Assembly (NCBI GenBank): GCA_025996895.1 | Contig: BNTW01000127.1 | Location: forward strand, 1-5,280 | From: Bacteroidia bacterium | Lineage (GTDB): Bacteria; Bacteroidota; Bacteroidia; Bacteroidales; Azobacteroidaceae | Length of the DNA stretch: 5,280 nt | Direction: 5' to 3' | Part shown: piece by piece, positions 1-5,130 of the stretch | How positions within the stretch are numbered: position 1 is the first letter of the stretch | How the letters are laid out: every line of letters begins with the position of its first letter | Made by a program: the position numbers and the translations under genes | The notes under the pieces: model-generated | The model's input: only the letters and a program-made list of their open reading frames with translations | Databases searched by the model: none | Told to the model about the DNA's origin: nothing

Positions 1-2
1 GC

Positions 3-89
3 AGAAAAGCTTCTGAAGAATTTATGCAAACAATGCCTGTTGATTTTAATGATTTTTTACCGAAATGGAACTATAAATTTACTGCTTAA
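3..89 (+). CDS. 3' end of an unidentified plus-strand gene (partial)
   Basis: This is the only plausible plus-strand coding segment. An open frame enters from the left edge and gives 28 residues ending MPVDFNDFLPKWNYKFTA, then TAA at 87-89. The mix of acidic, aromatic and proline residues reads like the natural end of a globular protein. It converges on the minus-strand RHS cassette, with only 23 bp between the two stop codons and no clear terminator hairpin between them. I do not recognise the family. A mobile-element protein such as a transposase is possible given the setting, but that is a guess. Confidence 0.45.
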   Translation, partial: RKASEEFMQTMPVDFNDFLPKWNYKFTA

Positions 90-112
90 AAATCAAAACT
101 ATTATAAGTTAT

Positions 113-1615
113 TTATTTTTCGTTACTAAATCCGCCGTTTGAACTATAATTTACTCCTAAACTATTGATATTGGAATTGAAACTTAAATTACCATAACCT
201 CCACCTCCTAAACCATAACCCGCTCCGGCAATAAAGCCTGCTTGAGAATTATATCCTGCATATGCATAACCACCTCCGTAAGAAGCACCAACAGTGGCAG
301 TAAAACCACTTCCATTACCATAGCCGACTGAAGTATATAAATTAAATCCTCCAAATCCTATTCCTGCTGTAAGCCCAAAACTAAAACTTCCATTACTAAA
401 ACTTATATATGGTATAAGAAAGAAATAAAATAATTCTCCGCTCGGATCGGTATATTTAAACGGATTATTGAGGCAATAAGCATACCGATTATAATTCAAC
501 CAATTTCCCGGAGCCTGTATATACGGGTCAGTACTGAGGAACTGTGCCGTAACCGGGTCATATACCCGCCCGTTCATGTTGATCAGTTTGAAAGCCGTTA
601 AGTGTTCGTGCATCGTATAGCCGCGATCAAGAATAAACTTCGTGCGCGTATCTGCCTGTGTCCAGTTACCCGGATTGCGCCGGTTGCCCCAAGGGTCGTA
701 AGCGTAACGCTCGACTACCGTACCGTTCGGCAAAGACAAAGCTGTCAAAGATCCCAGGTAATCGGTGTGAGCATAGTATAGTGTATCATTGTTACCGTTC
801 TGCACATACACCGCAGCCAAACCGTTACCGCCGCAAATATAATGAATTTTTCGAATAACTCCGCTATTATTTTCTTCTTCATAATTTCCCATGTAGTATT
901 TGACTTGTGTCCCACCGGTCGAACGCACCCAATCGCTCTTTATCCGCTGTTCGTCCACGCCGTAATAAATATTCAGTATGTCGCCCCACTCCGTAATCTT
1001 CTTGACTTTCCTGAAATCAGTGTATTGAACAGCTTGTGAATTATTAAAGTCCGTTGATGAAGTATTGAACGAAGTCAAAGCATGGGGTGGCTTGCTGTTT
1101 TCGCCATATTTCATATTCGACAGTCCGCTTTTGGAATTCATATTACCGGTTGTGGAATTGTAATCGATTGTTTTATAATCCAGCACCAAACCGTCTTTCC
1201 AGGTCGACCAGCCCGACAAACGGTTTGAATTATATTCAAATGTTTCCTTATAACCGGTCAATTTATCTTCCCGGCTGCTTAAATTGCCCTGGGAATTGAA
1301 CAAATAAGCCTGATTGATGATACCGGAAGTAAGGATAGACGTCGGCAATCCTCGCGAGTCAAAACCAAATATGGTTTCCCTGTTCCCGCTTTTGGTTTTG
1401 GTCAGCTGTCCGCGCGCATTGCTTTCTTGGGCTTCCCAAATCAAGCTGCCTTTCGAGTCGGTTACTTTTTTGAGGTATCCGTATGTTTCATATTCGTTGG
1501 TGGCATAGTAACCGCCGGGATAAATTTCTTTTTTGATACGTCCGAATGCGGCGGCAATTTTGCTATTGATGTGAAAATCCTGACGGATTTTGTCAAGCCT
1601 GTGGCTTGATTGCAA
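113..1615 (-). CDS. RHS core cassette without N-terminus, Gly-rich C-terminal tail
   Basis: RHS/YD-repeat proteins form a beta-cocoon shell around a C-terminal toxin. Using a TTG at 1615 this frame gives 500 residues. No ATG is near its 5' end, and the first 19 codons lie inside a hairpin repeat, so it is probably a recombination cassette rather than a gene with its own start. YD-type repeats run from about residue 30 (EIYPGGYYATNEYETYGYL) to 310. The core-ending hallmark is at 350-392: GRVYDPVTAQFLSTDPY, NRYAYCLNNPF, YTDPSGE. The last 105 residues are hydrophobic and then Gly/Tyr/Asn/Ser-rich, ending GGFSNEK, and resemble linkers that precede toxin tips in Bacteroidetes RHS proteins. No toxin domain is recognisable and no immunity gene follows, so the tip is probably missing. 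Whole RHS proteins are usually well over 1000 residues. The core is visibly richer in GC than the tail. Confidence 0.85.
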   Translation of the reverse strand: MQSSHRLDKIRQDFHINSKIAAAFGRIKKEIYPGGYYATNEYETYGYLKKVTDSKGSLIWEAQESNARGQLTKTKSGNRETIFGFDSRGLPTSILTSGIINQAYLFNSQGNLSSREDKLTGYKETFEYNSNRLSGWSTWKDGLVLDYKTIDYNSTTGNMNSKSGLSNMKYGENSKPPHALTSFNTSSTDFNNSQAVQYTDFRKVKKITEWGDILNIYYGVDEQRIKSDWVRSTGGTQVKYYMGNYEEENNSGVIRKIHYICGGNGLAAVYVQNGNNDTLYYAHTDYLGSLTALSLPNGTVVERYAYDPWGNRRNPGNWTQADTRTKFILDRGYTMHEHLTAFKLINMNGRVYDPVTAQFLSTDPYIQAPGNWLNYNRYAYCLNNPFKYTDPSGELFYFFLIPYISFSNGSFSFGLTAGIGFGGFNLYTSVGYGNGSGFTATVGASYGGGYAYAGYNSQAGFIAGAGYGLGGGGYGNLSFNSNINSLGVNYSSNGGFSNEK

Positions 1616-1700
1616 GCGCGGACGCTTGCCTTTAACTTCAACGTAGCGAAAGACGCTAACGCCGAACTGCTAATGCATTATTTGCACACTACGCTCAACA
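1563..1700 (-). repeat. Hairpin-rich repeat element, copy 1 (138 bp)
   Basis: It matches 3900..4036 over its whole length. Differences are a few substitutions plus a diverged patch near 1669-1675 that makes this copy 1 nt longer. It holds four perfect inverted repeats in a row: AAAATCC-TGAC-GGATTTT (1574-1591), TCAAGCC-TGT-GGCTTGA (1593-1609), GCAAGCG-CGGA-CGCTTGC (1612-1629) and TAGCG-AAAGA-CGCTA (1644-1658). Every substitution relative to copy 2 falls outside the stems. It lies between a toxin-tip remnant on its 5' side (minus strand) and an RHS core fragment on its 3' side, the same context as copy 2. It resembles REP-like palindromic units. A role as cassette boundary or recombination site is inference. 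Confidence 0.85.
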
Positions 1701-1850
1701 GAGGCTATAGAAGCATACTGGAATGCACTGTAATCCCATGAACCCGAACTTTCAATACTTTCGACCGGATATTCTGCTTTTAGGTTGTTTTCTCTTCTCT
1801 TTTCTTCTTCTCGACCGAGTGTATAAGTCAACATGCTGCCCAAACCCCCG
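1670..1850 (-). pseudogene. RHS pre-tip and toxin-tip remnant
   Basis: The frame reads GLGSMLTYTLGREEEKRREN, which matches the linker GLGSMLTYTLGRKDEEKRRED of the RHS cassette at 3845..2517. DNA homology is roughly 1795..1850 against 3029..3090. About 32 residues of a different tip follow, ending SGSWDYSAFQYASIASVE. The frame then runs into the repeat element (RSVQIMH) and stops at TAG 1672-1670. An in-frame TTG at 1867 could start a 65-residue peptide, but that codon lies in a palindrome. The fragment is too short to be a functional tip and I cannot name it. It is in the same frame as the RHS core downstream, with this TAG as the only stop between them. Confidence 0.7.
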
Positions 1851-1852
1851 TC

Positions 1853-1879
1853 AAGCGGGATTTGCAATCCCGCTTTTTT
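1853..1879 (+). terminator. Terminator-like palindrome (10-bp stem, T-run on plus strand)
   Basis: Two perfect 10-bp arms (1853-1862 and 1866-1875) enclose the loop TGC. T residues run through 1874-1879 on the plus strand, which is the form of an intrinsic terminator. No plus-strand gene leads into it, and on the minus strand there is no T-run after the stem. It is better read as the first and longest member of the palindrome array that continues to 2015. Bidirectional attenuation is possible but unsupported. Confidence 0.35.
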
Positions 1880-1953
1880 ATTATTAGGATTTTCAATCCG
1901 ACAATAGTTGATTTTTAATCTTCGGATTATAAATCCTTATAATTAATAGCTGA

Positions 1954-2015
1954 GAGGACGGATTACAAATCCGCCTCGACGAGGGAGGACAGATTACAAA
2001 TCCGACTTGACGAGG
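1954..2015. repeat. Tandem 31-bp direct repeat (two copies)
   Basis: Positions 1954-1984 and 1985-2015 are directly adjacent 31-bp units that match at 28 of 31 positions. Each begins GAGGAC, carries one GGATT/AGATT-ACA-AATCCG palindrome in the middle and ends GACGAGG. The differences are at unit positions 7, 21 and 24. This shows that the palindrome array grew at least in part by local tandem duplication. Confidence 0.8.
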
Positions 2016-2017
2016 GG

Positions 2018-2077
2018 TGAAATACTGCCGCCTGCCATCCATATGGATTCTATGTCTATGCCTATTGCCGCTCCGGG
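2018..2077 (-). pseudogene. 60-bp RHS pre-tip remnant
   Basis: This short stretch matches 3192..3251 of the RHS cassette with a handful of mostly transition differences. On the minus strand it encodes GAAIGIDIESIWMAGGSIS, against GAAVGAGIGSVWMAGGSIS in the intact cassette, a hydrophobic Gly/Ala-rich segment just before the toxin tip. It begins 23 nt after the stop of the lipoprotein gene at 2101 and runs into the palindrome array, where the frame stops. It is the scar of an older cassette. Confidence 0.75.
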
Positions 2078-2100
2078 CCTACGCCGAGCCGAGGATAATA

Positions 2101-2541
2101 TTATTGCACCTTTTTGAATACAGTGTAATCTTTTTCATCATGTTCATACCAAAAAGTGTTGGTGTATATTTCCCAAGGAGGTTTATTGCCAATCAAACCA
2201 CTCCCAACAATACTAAAAAACGAATTATAACCTCGTAAAGTTTCAATTCCATTAATTGAATATGATTTACATTTAATTCTAATATCTATGCAACCTTGGT
2301 TTTTTATTAAAAACCATTTTCCTTTACCACTAACTGTTTGTCCAGACAAATTACCAAATATAGGCGTTTTAACATTCTCCATAATAAAGGAACTATCTTC
2401 CTTTAATATTAAAACACTTTCATCGCCGGATTTCCATATTCCAATCATATCTTGCATAGTAGGAGTATGTCCCGAACATCCGACTAATGACAGCAAACTG
2501 CTTATAATCATATTCTTTACCAATAAATATATTCGTTCCAT
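2101..2541 (-). CDS. Lipocalin-like lipoprotein, putative immunity protein
   Basis: This is probably the immunity partner of the RHS tip just upstream; that role is inferred from position. From the ATG at 2541 it has 146 residues. A hydrophobic stretch ends in the lipobox LVGC, with Cys at residue 22, so the mature protein should be a membrane-anchored lipoprotein in the periplasm or outer membrane. The 2541 start overlaps the toxin frame by 25 bp and supplies R and K in the signal n-region. TTG 2523 and ATG 2511 (5 nt after the toxin stop) are alternatives. The mature part has the pattern IGIWKSGDESVLILKEDSSF, then GKGKWFLIKN, then a terminal YTVFKKV. This recalls small lipocalin-like beta barrels (GxW, DGSF, GKGKW, final FKK). 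The fold is inferred and no partner can be shown from sequence. Confidence 0.75.
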   Translation of the reverse strand: MERIYLLVKNMIISSLLSLVGCSGHTPTMQDMIGIWKSGDESVLILKEDSSFIMENVKTPIFGNLSGQTVSGKGKWFLIKNQGCIDIRIKCKSYSINGIETLRGYNSFFSIVGSGLIGNKPPWEIYTNTFWYEHDEKDYTVFKKVQ

Positions 2542-3746
2542 ATAAATGTTTGTGTTGTTTGAGACATTGGGCCGCTACTAAACTGCTTATTAATAAATGG
2601 GCCTATATATTTTTGCCAAACAGGCCAATAACCTATTACCGGTGGTCGAGTGCCGGATGCCATGCTTGAAGAGTTTGTTACTGTAAATTGGACTAATGCG
2701 GGATTTTTATTTGTAGAAAGCACATTATAAGCCAAATCGTAAGAACCTAAATAGGTTACAGCTAAATTTCCGGTCTTCCCCCAAGTTGCTAATGTCGAAT
2801 AATCCTTAATATATTTCCCTACTCCCTGTAAGCCATTTAATTTATAATCATTATTTCCTTCATTAAAATCACCATTTCGAAAATTATCTATCAACATATT
2901 CCTTGTATCTTCAATATGCTCATGTTGCTGCAATAGTTCCGTAAAATAATCACCATCATAAAATGTTCTATCTCTCTGGCCTGCACCGGTTAACCATTCC
3001 ACACCAACATCATAAGGAGTAATATCTTCCCTTCTTTTTTCTTCATCTTTCCTCCCGAGTGTATAAGTCAACATGCTGCCCAAACCCAATCCGCCGCCGA
3101 CGGTCATCGTTACACCTCCGCCTGTGGAAGCCGAGGCTGCCGAAAAGGACAAGAGTTCTATGGTGTTTAATCCGTACGCTTGTATACCGAATGAAATACT
3201 GCCGCCTGCCATCCATACGGATCCTATGCCTGCGCCTACTGCCGCTCCGGCCAATCCGCCCCAAAGAGCTCCTTGCCACCAATTTCCTTCCCACTTGGCC
3301 GGATTCCAAGAACCGCCTTTGATCGAAGAGCCGACGTAAGAGCCGATTAAAGCACCCCCGATAACAAAGAACAGTAAGGGATTTTCCCCGTTTGCATCGG
3401 TATATATCAGCGGGTTATTCAAGCCATACGCATACCGGTTATAATTCTGCGTAAATCCCGGCATCTGCACATACGGATCCGGACTTAAAAATCGCCCCAA
3501 TGCAGGATCATACAGTCGCGCATTCAAGTTGATCAGTCCGAAATCGTCTAAATGTTCCTGCGCCAGATAACCCCGGTTGGTGATCGGTGTTCCCGACATC
3601 AGCGTTCGTTTACCCCATGCATCGTAGTAGTAGGCCGTTTGCACAACTTTCCCCGCTGTTATCACTCCACGAATACTCCCCAAGTGGTCGGTATGTACCG
3701 TATAAAAAGACCGCGTGCCGTTTGTCGTGATCGCTATCACCGACAA
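2517..3746 (-). CDS. RHS core-to-tip cassette with uncharacterised C-terminal toxin
   Basis: An RHS protein fragment carrying a likely effector tip. From a TTG at 3746 it has 409 residues, but RHS homology continues upstream (TGKSIIYVGDYEKE) to an in-frame TAA at 3848-3846. The open frame is therefore 3845..2517 and has no ATG near its 5' end, suggesting a silent, start-less cassette. Core hallmarks are HTDHLGSIRGV (18-28), NARLYDPALGRFLSPDPY (75-92), NRYAYGLNNPL and TDANGE (to 121). A Gly/Ala-rich hydrophobic stretch (122-230) and a charged linker RKDEEKRRED follow. The tip, about 243-409, reads YDVGVEWLTGAGQRDRTFYD, QQHEHIEDTR, GVGKYIKDYSTLATW and GTRPPVIGYWPVWQ, ending TFIWNEYIYW. I have the impression of similar tips on other Bacteroidetes RHS proteins but know no activity for them, and I see no obvious catalytic motif. 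A lipoprotein gene overlaps its 3' end, as in toxin-immunity pairs. Confidence 0.8.
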   Translation of the reverse strand: MSVIAITTNGTRSFYTVHTDHLGSIRGVITAGKVVQTAYYYDAWGKRTLMSGTPITNRGYLAQEHLDDFGLINLNARLYDPALGRFLSPDPYVQMPGFTQNYNRYAYGLNNPLIYTDANGENPLLFFVIGGALIGSYVGSSIKGGSWNPAKWEGNWWQGALWGGLAGAAVGAGIGSVWMAGGSISFGIQAYGLNTIELLSFSAASASTGGGVTMTVGGGLGLGSMLTYTLGRKDEEKRREDITPYDVGVEWLTGAGQRDRTFYDGDYFTELLQQHEHIEDTRNMLIDNFRNGDFNEGNNDYKLNGLQGVGKYIKDYSTLATWGKTGNLAVTYLGSYDLAYNVLSTNKNPALVQFTVTNSSSMASGTRPPVIGYWPVWQKYIGPFINKQFSSGPMSQTTQTFIWNEYIYW

Positions 3747-3846
3747 GCCTTCCGGCGTGCAAATATAATCAGATTCTTTCGTATTTCCACCAATAACAGC
3801 CTCTTTTTCGTAATCGCCGACATAGATGATACTTTTGCCCGTTAGT

Positions 3847-3864
3847 TAAAGTCATTTGACTTTA
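3847..3864. repeat. Perfect 8-bp inverted repeat at the RHS cassette edge
   Basis: TAAAGTCA-TT-TGACTTTA is a perfect palindrome with a 2-nt centre. It lies at the point where the RHS reading frame (3845..2517) loses its open frame, and 36 bp from repeat element copy 2. It marks the upstream end of recognisable RHS homology. There is no T-run beyond the stem, so it is not a convincing terminator. Confidence 0.5.
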
Positions 3865-4155
3865 TCTGTGGACATTTGTAGCAAGAGCGGTAATCTTTTC
3901 TATTGATATGAAAATCCTGACGGATTTTGTCAAGCCTATGGCTTGATTGCAAGCGCGGACGCTTGCTTTTAACTTCGACGTAGCGAAAGACGCTAACGAC
4001 GAACTGTATTTCATTATTTGCATGCTACGCTCAACATAGGTAGAATTCTTTGCACTAAAAATGCTCGGAATTCCTATTGCAAACAAATAAGATAAACCAA
4101 ATGCCCTGCTGTCAATCGTATGCCCGTATTCATGCATATACATTTTATTTCCCAT
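3862..4155 (-). pseudogene. Zincin-like toxin-tip fragment (HEYGH) fused to repeat element
   Basis: This fragment comes from the middle of a metallopeptidase-like RHS tip. MYMHEYGHTIDSRAFGLSYL carries the zinc-binding pattern HExxH, and FAIGIPSIFSAK follows. After about 40 residues the tip sequence ends at NSTYVE and the frame enters repeat element copy 2, which stays open (RSMQIMKYSSSLASFATSKL and onward) to a stop at 3864-3862. The tip part (about 4155..4037) lacks the WTExRAN segment that follows HEYGH in whole tips and that is present at 5280..5131. It also lacks an RHS shell, so it should be inactive. It begins at the stop codon of immunity gene B. An ATG at 4155 exists but no separate translation signal is visible. 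The element-encoded tail resembles small hypothetical proteins I recall from Bacteroides genomes. Confidence 0.7.
3900..4036 (-). repeat. Hairpin-rich repeat element, copy 2 (137 bp)
   Basis: This is the second copy of the element at 1563..1700. The four stems are identical: AAAATCC-TGAC-GGATTTT (3911-3928), TCAAGCC-TAT-GGCTTGA (3930-3946), GCAAGCG-CGGA-CGCTTGC (3949-3966) and TAGCG-AAAGA-CGCTA (3981-3995). The second stem's loop is TAT here and TGT in copy 1. On the minus strand the element begins at TGTTGAGCG. Upstream is the HEYGH tip fragment and downstream the start-less RHS core cassette. Unlike copy 1 it contains no in-frame stop for the incoming tip frame, so it adds about 50 codons to it. 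Confidence 0.85.
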
Positions 4156-4633
4156 ACGGCGGATACATTTTCATGTCTCTCATCACTTCTGAAGGAGGAT
4201 ATGGAATTTCAGGCACACCATACTTATTATAAAGAAGATTAATGTCTTCAATACTTAAATCGTATCTTTGTAATATTTTGTATCCAAGTTTAATTTCTTC
4301 CCATGAATATGCATTTAACGTATCTTTACTGAAAAAGAAGACGGAAAGCGTATCGTGAGGAAGCGATGATATCCATTCTGTTATAGGAGAAAGAGGTCGA
4401 GAGTCATGGAATGTCTGTCCTGCTTTTATACCTATCACTTCATTTGTTCTTAATGATACAAGTGTTGTGTCCGGGTAAACAATACCTTCTTTGCCTCCTT
4501 CCCAAACCAAATAATAATAACAACCAAGCGCATCAACAGAATTATTTGTTATAAATAAACTATAATTAGTTGGATAATGACAACAGCTTGTAAATACAAA
4601 TAATATCAATATATTTATTATAAATGTTTTCAT
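4145..4633 (-). CDS. Lipoprotein, putative immunity protein B
   Basis: The ATG at 4633 gives 162 residues. MKTFIINILILFVFTSC is a short signal peptide with lipobox FTSC and lipidated Cys at 17, so the product is expected to be membrane anchored. The body has YSLFITNNSVDAL, YPDTTLVSL, a segment DTLSVFFFSKDTLNAYSWEE, then ILQRYDLSIEDINLL and PYPPS. This resembles a Bacteroidetes family of small proteins of unknown function that I recognise only by its pattern (DTLxVFxFxxDTL, YSWEEI, ILxRYDLSxEDL, YPP). The gene starts 8 nt after a zincin-tip fragment, in an A-rich context with no clear Shine-Dalgarno site. Its stop overlaps the start of another tip fragment. Immunity to the zincin tip is suggested by position only. 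Confidence 0.75.
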   Translation of the reverse strand: MKTFIINILILFVFTSCCHYPTNYSLFITNNSVDALGCYYYLVWEGGKEGIVYPDTTLVSLRTNEVIGIKAGQTFHDSRPLSPITEWISSLPHDTLSVFFFSKDTLNAYSWEEIKLGYKILQRYDLSIEDINLLYNKYGVPEIPYPPSEVMRDMKMYPPYGK

Positions 4634-4641
4634 ATTGTATT

Positions 4642-4746
4642 TTATTTATTTAGTGGATAACGTGGAAAATCCCAATCTACGCCATAATGTTTTTTAAAAT
4701 ATTTGGCAGCTCTGTTGTTTGCTCTTCGTTCTGTCCAAAAATCACT
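4642..4746 (-). pseudogene. Zincin-tip 3' fragment B
   Basis: The segment encodes SDFWTERRANNRAAKYFKKH and then YGVDWDFPRYPLNK with a TAA stop at 4644-4642. It aligns closely with the tip end at 5280..5131 (RYWTEMRANNRAKKYFGKHY, GVDWNTPY). It has no HEYGH part and no RHS part, so it is a remnant left beside its downstream lipoprotein gene. Homology begins exactly across the TGA stop of immunity gene A (4744-4742). A possible ATG at 4755 would make a 37-residue peptide, but nothing suggests it is used. Confidence 0.75.
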
Positions 4747-5128
4747 CCAAATCATCTTCAGTTATAACAAAAGTCATATCAAGCCCTTCTGTATAATTAC
4801 CTCTACGACAAATCCAATTATCAAGGCATACTATGTCTTTTTTTAATACTTTTCCACTACTTGTTTTGACATTAACTTCATTTTTATTTATTCCCGTATA
4901 ACAATTAATAGTACCTTGACAAGGTGCTGTTCCAGTCCAATTGAAATATATTACGTCTATATGAGGATAAATAATAACAGAGTCTACCCCCTGCGTATAA
5001 GCCGATGTGCCTGAAAAATATACACTAATTGTGTCGTTAGTTTGATTGCTGATACCAATTGTATATGTCGTATAACAATGACAAGAATACAAAAGCACAG
5101 TTATTACTGCAAAAATTATCTTTTTCAT
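4742..5128 (-). CDS. Lipoprotein, putative immunity protein A
   Basis: The ATG at 5128 gives 128 residues beginning MKKIIFAVITVLLYSC, a compact lipoprotein signal with Cys at 16. An in-frame ATG at 5143 would add MEMVD, but it lies inside the upstream toxin frame and spoils the signal n-region, so 5128 is preferred. Only two nucleotides separate the toxin stop (TAG 5133-5131) from this start, typical of a translationally coupled toxin-immunity pair. A GGAG lies 12 nt upstream. The mature protein is beta-rich with cysteines at TAPCQGTINCYTG and VCLDNWICRRG, which could form disulfides in the periplasm, and an acidic end ITEDDLE. The N-terminal pattern SC-C-Y, then Y-I/L-I-S/T-N, is faintly like lipoprotein B. 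I do not recognise the family. Confidence 0.75.
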   Translation of the reverse strand: MKKIIFAVITVLLYSCHCYTTYTIGISNQTNDTISVYFSGTSAYTQGVDSVIIYPHIDVIYFNWTGTAPCQGTINCYTGINKNEVNVKTSSGKVLKKDIVCLDNWICRRGNYTEGLDMTFVITEDDLE

Positions 5129-5130
5129 AT

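Larger units (their letters stand above)
1853..2015. repeat. Array of five GGATT-N3-AATCC palindromes
   Basis: Five small palindromes share the core GGATT-N3-AATCC: 1853-1875 (loop TGC, stem extended to 10 bp), 1887-1899 (loop TTC), 1924-1936 (loop ATA), 1959-1973 (loop ACA, 6-bp stem) and 1990-2004 (loop ACA, one mismatch in the outer stem). The array sits inside an RHS remnant: homology to the intact cassette stops at 2018 on one side and 1850 on the other. It replaces about 100 bp that in the intact cassette (3091-3191) encodes a Ser/Gly/Val-rich segment. Both strands carry stops here, so it is non-coding. It looks like a cluster of REP-type elements. Confidence 0.8.

Noticed and set aside
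1087..1609. Several plus-strand open frames of 60-70 codons opposite the RHS core
   Set aside because: They are antisense to a well-supported RHS frame, have odd composition and no family pattern.
1853..1879. Functional intrinsic terminator for a plus-strand transcript
   Set aside because: It has the right shape but no plus-strand gene leads into it, and it belongs to a palindrome series. It is kept only as a low-confidence feature.
1853..2015. Possible CRISPR array
   Set aside because: The palindromes are short and unevenly spaced, with no constant repeat and no unique spacers of uniform length. Only two units form a true tandem repeat, and these directly abut.
2017..2545. Plus-strand open frames of 73 and 85 codons
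   Set aside because: They are shadows of the minus-strand lipoprotein gene and RHS remnant. The apparent signal-like start repeats on the plus strand at 3190, opposite coding RHS sequence.
3043..3339. Overlapping open frames of about 87 codons on both strands
   Set aside because: They lie within the Gly/Ala-rich part of the RHS cassette, whose GC-rich codons keep other frames open. Their Arg- or Pro-rich products are typical artefacts.
3759..3768. TATATTTG on the minus strand, matching the Bacteroidetes -7 promoter consensus TAnnTTTG
   Set aside because: The same octamer occurs at the equivalent place in the other RHS core (near 834-841), where it encodes conserved Tyr-Ile-Cys codons. No well-spaced -33 element is present, so coding constraint explains it.
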